Below, piece after piece: positions 6,822 to 11,619 of a stretch of DNA of 14,131 bases. The translations under genes and the position numbers were made by a program. The number at the start of each line of letters is the position of its first letter. The stretch's first letter is position 1. The notes below the pieces were generated by a model, which was given only the letters and a program-made list of their open reading frames with translations, did no database searches and had not been told where the DNA came from. Source of the stretch: JBOHBN01 sp050698355 (GTDB lineage: Bacteria; Actinomycetota; Actinomycetes; Streptosporangiales; WHST01); NCBI GenBank assembly GCA_050698355.1, contig JBOHBN010000118.1, forward strand, positions 1 to 14,131, read 5' to 3'.

Positions 6822-7628
6822 TCAGGGAACGAGGGGGCGGACCTCCCGCGCGACGAAGGGCGCGTAGTCGGCCAGCGCGGGGGCGTCGTCGCCAACGGCG
6901 AGCAGGGCGACGTGGGTGGCTCCCGCATCGGCGCACTCCGCCACGCGGCCGGCGACGTCGCTGGCGCCGAGGCGGCCCTCGACGGGCACGAACGCGACGA
7001 TGTCTGCCGGCGGCTCACCCGAACGCCCGGCATCGGCACGTGCCGACCGAAGCTGGTTGGAGACGTTGCGCAGCTGCGCCGGTGTGGTGTCGCCGCCCAG
7101 GATCACGCCGTCGCCGAGCTCGCCGGCCAGCCGCACCGTCTTCTCCCGTGCGGCGCCGACGAGCAGCGGTGGCGGGGGAGTCGGTGGCCAGTCCAGCTGG
7201 ACGTCGGTGAGCTGGACGTAGCGGCCCGACGTGGTCAGCTTCTGCCCGTGCAACAGGTCGCGTAGAGCGGTGGTGTACTCGCCGAGCAGCGTCATCGGCG
7301 ACTGCACGCGCTCACCGACCTGCCCCATCCACTCCAGGATGCCGTGGCCGACCCCGGGCACCAGCCGCCCCGGGAACAGCCGCTCGAGCGTGGCGAGCTC
7401 CATCGCGGTCAACGCGACGTTGCGCAGCGGTACGGGCAGCAGGCCGATGCCAACCGCCAGCCGCTCGGTCCAGGCGAGTGCCGCGGCAGCTGCGGTGAGC
7501 GCGCCCTCCTTGAAACAGTCCTCCCACAGCCACAGCTGCTCGAGGCCCGCTCGGTCGGCCGCGCGGGCAACCGCTTGCAGCTCCTCGGGTGGCTGGTCCG
7601 GCGGGAAGATCACTCCTAGCGTCGTCAT
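6822..7628 (-). CDS. LLM-class flavin/F420-dependent oxidoreductase
   Basis: The 268-aa product reads MTTLGVIFPPDQPPEELQAV at the N-terminus. I chose the start at 7628 because AAGGA lies 8 bases upstream and the luciferase-like (TIM-barrel) fold begins at once; a longer frame to 7706 adds 26 residues with no family resemblance. Recognisable parts are LEQLWLWEDCF at about 30-40, the T-E-R-L-x-x-G-I-G-L strand near 55-65, VPLRNVALTAMELATLERL (about 67-85), GRLVPGVGHG with WMGQVG (about 88-106), and GRYVQLTDVQLDWPP with LLVGAAREKTVRLAGELGDGVIL (about 135-180). This is typical of the bacterial luciferase-like monooxygenase/F420-dependent reductase superfamily. Whether the cofactor is F420 or FMN, and the substrate, cannot be read from sequence. 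It converges on the mce operon and diverges from rpoB, so it is probably a separate transcription unit. Confidence 0.85.
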   Translation of the reverse strand: MTTLGVIFPPDQPPEELQAVARAADRAGLEQLWLWEDCFKEGALTAAAAALAWTERLAVGIGLLPVPLRNVALTAMELATLERLFPGRLVPGVGHGILEWMGQVGERVQSPMTLLGEYTTALRDLLHGQKLTTSGRYVQLTDVQLDWPPTPPPPLLVGAAREKTVRLAGELGDGVILGGDTTPAQLRNVSNQLRSARADAGRSGEPPADIVAFVPVEGRLGASDVAGRVAECADAGATHVALLAVGDDAPALADYAPFVAREVRPLVP

Positions 7629-7634
7629 GCCGCC

Positions 7635-7640
7635 ATCCTT
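7635..7640 (-). promoter_or_regulatory. Ribosome binding site for the LLM oxidoreductase
   Basis: On the minus strand AAGGAT lies about 6 bases before the ATG at 7628. It supports that start over the longer frame opening at 7706. Confidence 0.6.
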
Positions 7641-7920
7641 GCCTGCGCCACCGACGGAGCAGCCGCCGGATGATCGCCGCCCCCTCGACCAGCGCCCTTG
7701 CCCCACATAACGTGGTCATTTGGGGGACGCCGCTCCTGGCCCACCGGCCGATGTCCCGTCGCACGGAGAGCTGCTACGCAGCGTAATCGTCGCAGCGTGG
7801 AGAGGGGGCTTCCGTACCGGGTGATCGCCTACACGGGGCGCGCCGAGCGGCCTGGGAGCTTGACGGGCTGGCAGACAGGAGAGATGCTGCCATGGAAGTG
7901 ATAAGTGCATCCGCTGGCGC

Positions 7921-7949
7921 TCGACAACAGTGACCGTTACGGCTACACT
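7921..7949 (+). promoter_or_regulatory. Predicted sigma-70/SigA-type promoter of rpoB
   Basis: TCGACA (7921-7926) and TACACT (7944-7949) are separated by exactly 17 bases and sit about 93 bases before the TTG start of rpoB. One mismatch to TTGACA and a TAnnnT -10 make this the best promoter in the region. Transcription would begin near 7955-7957, giving a leader of about 85 nt. An alternative TTGACG at 7860 has no acceptable -10 partner. Confidence 0.75.
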
Positions 7950-7952
7950 GTT
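7926..7952. repeat. Perfect 7-bp inverted repeat over the rpoB promoter
   Basis: AACAGTG (7926-7932) and CACTGTT (7946-7952) are exact reverse complements with 13 bases between. The half-sites are 20 bases apart centre to centre, about two helical turns, and the right half covers most of the -10 element. This is operator-like geometry, but the binding protein is unknown and the match may be chance. Confidence 0.6.
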
Positions 7953-7969
7953 AGTTTGCGCTGCCCTCT

Positions 7970-7998
7970 GACGACCCCACCGCTCGGTTCGGGTCGTC
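7970..7998 (+). promoter_or_regulatory. Stem-loop in the rpoB 5' leader
   Basis: GACGACCC (7970-7977) and GGGTCGTC (7991-7998) pair perfectly over 8 bp. The 13-base loop can form a further ACC-GCTC-GGT stem at 7979-7988. It lies about 15 bases after the predicted transcript start and ends 30 bases before the ribosome site, so it would be in the mRNA leader. It could affect transcript stability or transcription attenuation; no T-run follows. Confidence 0.6.
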
Positions 7999-8028
7999 CG
8001 GTGCGCGCTCAGTTCTCCGCGAGCCAGT

Positions 8029-8035
8029 GGAAGGA
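8029..8035 (+). promoter_or_regulatory. Ribosome binding site for rpoB
   Basis: GGAAGGA lies 6 bases before TTG 8042. It fixes this TTG as the start rather than the upstream GTG at 8027, which the site itself would overlap. Confidence 0.8.
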
Positions 8036-8041
8036 TGCCTG

Positions 8042-11000
8042 TTGGCGACCACGCGCAACACGTCGACCACCAAGTCCACCGGGCCCCACCGCGTTTCCTT
8101 TGCTCGTTTGCGCGAGCCCCTCGAGATCCCCGACCTGCTCGACCTGCAGGTGGAGACGTTCGACTGGCTCGTCGGCAACGAGCGCTGGCAGCGCCGCGTG
8201 GAGGCCGCCAAGTCCGGAGCTGATCCGGGCGTCTCCACCCAGTCGGGCCTCGAGGAGGTCTTCGAGGAGATCAGCCCGATCGAGGACTTCTCCGGCGCCA
8301 TGTCCCTGTCGTTCCGCGATCACCGCTTCGAGCCGCCGAAGTACTCGGTGGACGAGTGCAAAGACAAGGACATGACCTACTCCGCACCGATGTTCGTCAC
8401 CGCGGAGTTCGTCAACAACACGACCGGCGAGATCAAGAGCCAGACGGTGTTCATGGGCGACTTCCCGCTCATGAGTCCGCACGGCACCTTCGTCATCAAC
8501 GGCACCGAGCGAGTCGTGGTGTCGCAGCTCGTACGCTCGCCCGGCGTCTACTTCGAGAAGAGCGTCGACAAGGCCTCCGACCGTGACGTCTTCAGTGCCA
8601 AGGTCATCCCGTCCCGGGGCGCCTGGCTCGAGTTCGAGGTCGACAAGCGCGACCTGGTCGGCGTCCGCATCGACCGCAAGCGCAAGCAGAACGTCACGGT
8701 GCTGCTCAAGGCCATCGGCTGGGACGAGGCTCGCATCCTCGAGCGGTTCGGCGAGTACGAGTCGATCCGCAACACCCTGGAGAAGGACCACACCACCGGC
8801 CAGGAGGACGCCCTCCTCGACATCTACCGCAAGCTGCGGCCGGGTGAGCCGCCGACGCGGGAGTCCGCGCAGACGCTGCTGGAGAACCTCTACTTCAACC
8901 CGAAGCGCTACGACCTCGCCAAGGTCGGCCGCTACAAGCTGAACAAGAAGCTCGGCCTCAACCTCGACATGGGCCAGGGCACCCTCGCCGAGCACGACAT
9001 CGTCGCGACGATCGACTACATCGTACGGCTGCACGCCGGCGAGATCGAGGCGCCGGTCGGCGGCGACGAGGTGACCATCGAGGTCGACGACATCGACCAC
9101 TTCGGCAACCGGCGCCTGCGCACGGTCGGCGAGCTGATCCAGAACCAGGTACGGCTCGGGCTGTCCCGCATGGAGCGGGTCGTCCGCGAGCGGATGACGA
9201 CCCAGGACGTCGAGGCGATCACGCCGCAGACGCTGATCAACATCCGCCCGGTCGTCGCCTCTATCAAGGAGTTCTTCGGCACGAGCCAGCTGTCGCAGTT
9301 CATGGACCAGAACAATCCGCTCGCCGGGCTGACGCACAAGCGTCGGCTGTCGGCGCTCGGTCCCGGCGGCCTGTCTCGCGACCGCGCGGCCATGGAGGTA
9401 CGCGACGTCCACCCGTCGCACTACGGCCGGATGTGCCCGGTCGAGACGCCTGAGGGTCCGAACATCGGCCTCATCGGCTACCTGTCCACCTTCGGCCGGG
9501 TCAACGCGTTCGGCTTCCTCGAGACGCCGTACCGCAAGGTCGAGAACGGCCGGGTGACCGACGATGTGGCCTACCTGACCGCCGACGAGGAGGACCGCCA
9601 CGTCAAGGCGCAGGCGAACGCCCCCCTCGACGACAAGGGCCGGTTCGTCGACGAGCGCGTGCTCGTCCGCCGCAAGGGCGGCGAGGTCGACGCCGTACGT
9701 GCCGACCAGGTCGACTACATGGACGTCTCGCCGCGGCAGATGGTGTCGATCGCGACGTCGATGATCCCGTTCCTGGAGCACGACGACACCAACCGTGCGT
9801 TGATGGGCGCGAACATGCAGCGCCAGGCGGTGCCGCTCGTTCGCACCGACGCTCCGCTCGTCGGCACCGGCGTGGAGTACCGCGCCGCGGTGGACGCCGG
9901 TGACGTGCTCGTCACCGAGCACGCCGGCACGGTCGAGGACGTCTCCGCCGACTCGATCACGGTCGCGGGCGACGACGGGCAGCGGCGTACGCACCGGCTC
10001 GCCAAGTTCCGCCGGTCCAACCAGGGCACCTGCATCAACCAGATCCCGCTCGTCAACGACGGCGACCGGGTGGAGGCCGGCCAGGTACTCGCAGACGGGC
10101 CGTCCACCGACAACGGTGAGCTGGCGCTGGGTCACAACCTGCTGGTGGCGTTCATGTCCTGGGAGGGGCACAACTACGAGGACGCCATCGTGCTGAGCCA
10201 GCGGCTGGTGCAGGACGACGTCATGTCCTCGATCCACATCGAGGAGCACGAGGTCGACGCCCGCGACACCAAGCTCGGCCCTGAGGAGATCACCCGGGAC
10301 ATCCCGAACGTCTCCGAGGAGATGCTCGCCGACCTCGACGAGCGCGGCATCATCCGGATCGGCGCGGAGGTCGGCGACGGCGACATCCTCGTCGGCAAGG
10401 TCACGCCGAAGGGCGAGACCGAGCTGACCCCCGAGGAGCGGTTGCTGCGCGCGATCTTCGGCGAGAAGGCCCGCGAGGTACGCGACACCTCGCTCAAGGT
10501 GCCGCACGGCGAGACGGGCACGGTCATCGGCGTACGGGTGTTCCACCGCGACGACGGTGACGAGCTCCCGCCCGGCGTCAACGAGCTGGTGCGGGTGTAC
10601 GTCGCGCAGAAGCGCAAGATCACCGAGGGCGACAAGCTCGCCGGCCGGCACGGCAACAAGGGCGTCATCGCCAAGATCCTGCCGGTCGAGGACATGCCGT
10701 TCATGGACGACGGAACGCCGGTCGACATCGTGCTCAACCCGCTCGGTGTGCCCAGCCGGATGAACGTCGGGCAGGTCCTGGAGATGCACCTCGGCTGGAT
10801 CGCCAAGACCGGTTGGCGGGTCGACGGCCTCGAAGAGGCCTGGCAGAAGCACTTGGCGAGCATCGGCGCGGACACCGGCGTGCCGGGCCGTCCGGTCGCC
10901 ACGCCGGTGTTCGACGGCGCCCGGGAGGCCGAGCTCTCCGGGCTACTCGGATGCACCCTGCCCAACCGCGACGGCGAGCGGCTCGTCGGCCCGGACGGCA

Positions 11001-11512
11001 AGGCGCACCTGTACGACGGTCGCTCCGGCGAGCCGTTCGAGGACCCGATCGCGGTCGGCTACGTGTACATGCTGAAGCTCGCGCACATGGTCGACGACAA
11101 GATCCACGCGCGGTCCACCGGTCCGTACTCGATGATCACCCAGCAGCCGCTGGGCGGTAAGGCGCAGTTCGGTGGCCAGCGGTTCGGCGAGATGGAGGTC
11201 TGGGCGCTCGAGGCATACGGCGCGGCATACGCGCTGCAGGAGCTGCTCACCATCAAGTCCGACGACGTCCCCGGCCGGGTCAAGGTCTACGAGGCGATCG
11301 TCAAGGGCGAGAACATCCCCGACCCGGGCATCCCCGAGTCGTTCAAGGTGCTGGTCAAGGAGATGCAGGCGCTGTGCCTCAACGTCGAAGTGCTCTCCAG
11401 TGACGGTGTCGCCGTCGAGATGAAGGAGACCGACGAGGACGTGTACCGGGCCGCGGAAGAGCTCGGTATCGACCTGGCGAGGCGAGAGCCGAGCAGTGCC
11501 GAGGAGGTCTAG
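8042..11512 (+). CDS. rpoB: DNA-directed RNA polymerase beta subunit
   Basis: The product is 1156 aa, about the normal actinobacterial length. I place the start at TTG 8042: GGAAGGA at 8029-8035 is well spaced, and the protein then begins MATTRNTST, like other actinobacterial RpoB. The in-frame GTG at 8027 would put the ribosome site inside the gene. Landmarks are the N-terminal lobe entry VSFARLREPLEIPDLLDLQ; the rifampicin pocket at about 413-440, including TSQLSQFMDQNN then HKRRLSALG; RDVHPSHYGRMCPVETPEGP; HNYEDAIVLS; and KLAGRHGNKG with active-site lysines K865 and K873 (E. coli K1065 and K1073). The C-terminal clamp anchor part contains GGKAQFGGQRFGEMEVWALEAYGAA. It is the catalytic beta subunit, pairing with beta' from the next gene. 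At E. coli position 522 it has Ala (A428). Confidence 0.98.
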   Translation: MATTRNTSTTKSTGPHRVSFARLREPLEIPDLLDLQVETFDWLVGNERWQRRVEAAKSGADPGVSTQSGLEEVFEEISPIEDFSGAMSLSFRDHRFEPPKYSVDECKDKDMTYSAPMFVTAEFVNNTTGEIKSQTVFMGDFPLMSPHGTFVINGTERVVVSQLVRSPGVYFEKSVDKASDRDVFSAKVIPSRGAWLEFEVDKRDLVGVRIDRKRKQNVTVLLKAIGWDEARILERFGEYESIRNTLEKDHTTGQEDALLDIYRKLRPGEPPTRESAQTLLENLYFNPKRYDLAKVGRYKLNKKLGLNLDMGQGTLAEHDIVATIDYIVRLHAGEIEAPVGGDEVTIEVDDIDHFGNRRLRTVGELIQNQVRLGLSRMERVVRERMTTQDVEAITPQTLINIRPVVASIKEFFGTSQLSQFMDQNNPLAGLTHKRRLSALGPGGLSRDRAAMEVRDVHPSHYGRMCPVETPEGPNIGLIGYLSTFGRVNAFGFLETPYRKVENGRVTDDVAYLTADEEDRHVKAQANAPLDDKGRFVDERVLVRRKGGEVDAVRADQVDYMDVSPRQMVSIATSMIPFLEHDDTNRALMGANMQRQAVPLVRTDAPLVGTGVEYRAAVDAGDVLVTEHAGTVEDVSADSITVAGDDGQRRTHRLAKFRRSNQGTCINQIPLVNDGDRVEAGQVLADGPSTDNGELALGHNLLVAFMSWEGHNYEDAIVLSQRLVQDDVMSSIHIEEHEVDARDTKLGPEEITRDIPNVSEEMLADLDERGIIRIGAEVGDGDILVGKVTPKGETELTPEERLLRAIFGEKAREVRDTSLKVPHGETGTVIGVRVFHRDDGDELPPGVNELVRVYVAQKRKITEGDKLAGRHGNKGVIAKILPVEDMPFMDDGTPVDIVLNPLGVPSRMNVGQVLEMHLGWIAKTGWRVDGLEEAWQKHLASIGADTGVPGRPVATPVFDGAREAELSGLLGCTLPNRDGERLVGPDGKAHLYDGRSGEPFEDPIAVGYVYMLKLAHMVDDKIHARSTGPYSMITQQPLGGKAQFGGQRFGEMEVWALEAYGAAYALQELLTIKSDDVPGRVKVYEAIVKGENIPDPGIPESFKVLVKEMQALCLNVEVLSSDGVAVEMKETDEDVYRAAEELGIDLARREPSSAEEV

Positions 11513-11518
11513 CTCCGA

Positions 11519-11554
11519 GGTGAACCGCCGGGGCGCCGGCCCCGGCGGCTCACC
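11519..11554 (+). terminator. Long GC-rich hairpin between rpoB and rpoC
   Basis: The arms GGTGA-A-CCGCCGGGGC (11519-11534) and GCCCCGGCGG-C-TCACC (11539-11554) pair at 15 of 16 positions around the loop GCCG. It starts 7 bases after the rpoB stop. It has the strength of an intrinsic terminator but no following T-tract, so it may be a partial terminator or attenuator, or an RNA processing/stability element, setting the rpoB:rpoC ratio. rpoC has no obvious promoter of its own downstream. Confidence 0.7.
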
Positions 11555-11563
11555 GACCCGACA

Positions 11564-11593
11564 AGTTTCCGGACAACTCAGCTGAGCGAAACT
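11564..11593. repeat. Small nested inverted repeat before rpoC
   Basis: AGTTTC (11564-11569) and GAAACT (11588-11593) enclose the perfect 10-base palindrome CTCAGCTGAG (11577-11586). It ends 26 bases before the rpoC start. The significance is unknown. Confidence 0.5.
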
Positions 11594-11619
11594 ACGATCC
11601 AAGAAAGCAGGCGACGGTC

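Larger units (their letters stand above)
7629..8041. other. Divergent intergenic region between LLM gene and rpoB
   Basis: This 413-base stretch has no convincing gene. The part next to the oxidoreductase must hold its promoter; I see no clean -35/-10 pair there, only a small dyad CCAC-ATAAC-GTGG at 7703-7715 and a weak minus-strand TTATGT over it. The dyad TACGC-A-GCGTA lies at 7775-7785, with CGCAGCGT repeated at 7791-7798. The rpoB promoter, its overlapping inverted repeat and a leader hairpin occupy 7921-7998. Absence of rplJ-rplL here means rpoB is not directly preceded by the L10/L12 genes, as it is in many bacteria. Confidence 0.8.

Noticed and set aside
6609..7265. Plus-strand frame across the end of the mce operon and antisense to the LLM gene
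   Set aside because: It starts inside the last mce gene, crosses the palindromes and reads as a shadow of the oxidoreductase gene.
7629..7706. Extension of the LLM oxidoreductase to an upstream start
   Set aside because: The added 26 residues are Gly/Arg/Ser-rich, unlike the family, and the good ribosome site is at 7635-7640.
7860..7889. TTGACG as a -35 of a second rpoB promoter
   Set aside because: At 17-18 base spacing the -10 would be GATGCT or ATGCTG, a poor match.
7892..7933. Mini-gene for 13 residues (MEVISASAGARQQ) with AGGAGAG upstream, as a possible rpoB leader peptide
   Set aside because: It ends inside the predicted rpoB promoter, before its transcript start, so it would be translated only from an unseen upstream promoter.
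8027..8041. GTG 8027 as the rpoB start
   Set aside because: The clear ribosome site at 8029-8035 would then lie inside the gene, and the family N-terminus begins at TTG 8042.
8009..10852. 947-codon open frame antisense to rpoB
   Set aside because: It mirrors the rpoB codon phase in GC-rich DNA, is Asp/Val/Leu/Arg-rich with no family resemblance, and rpoB is certain on the other strand.
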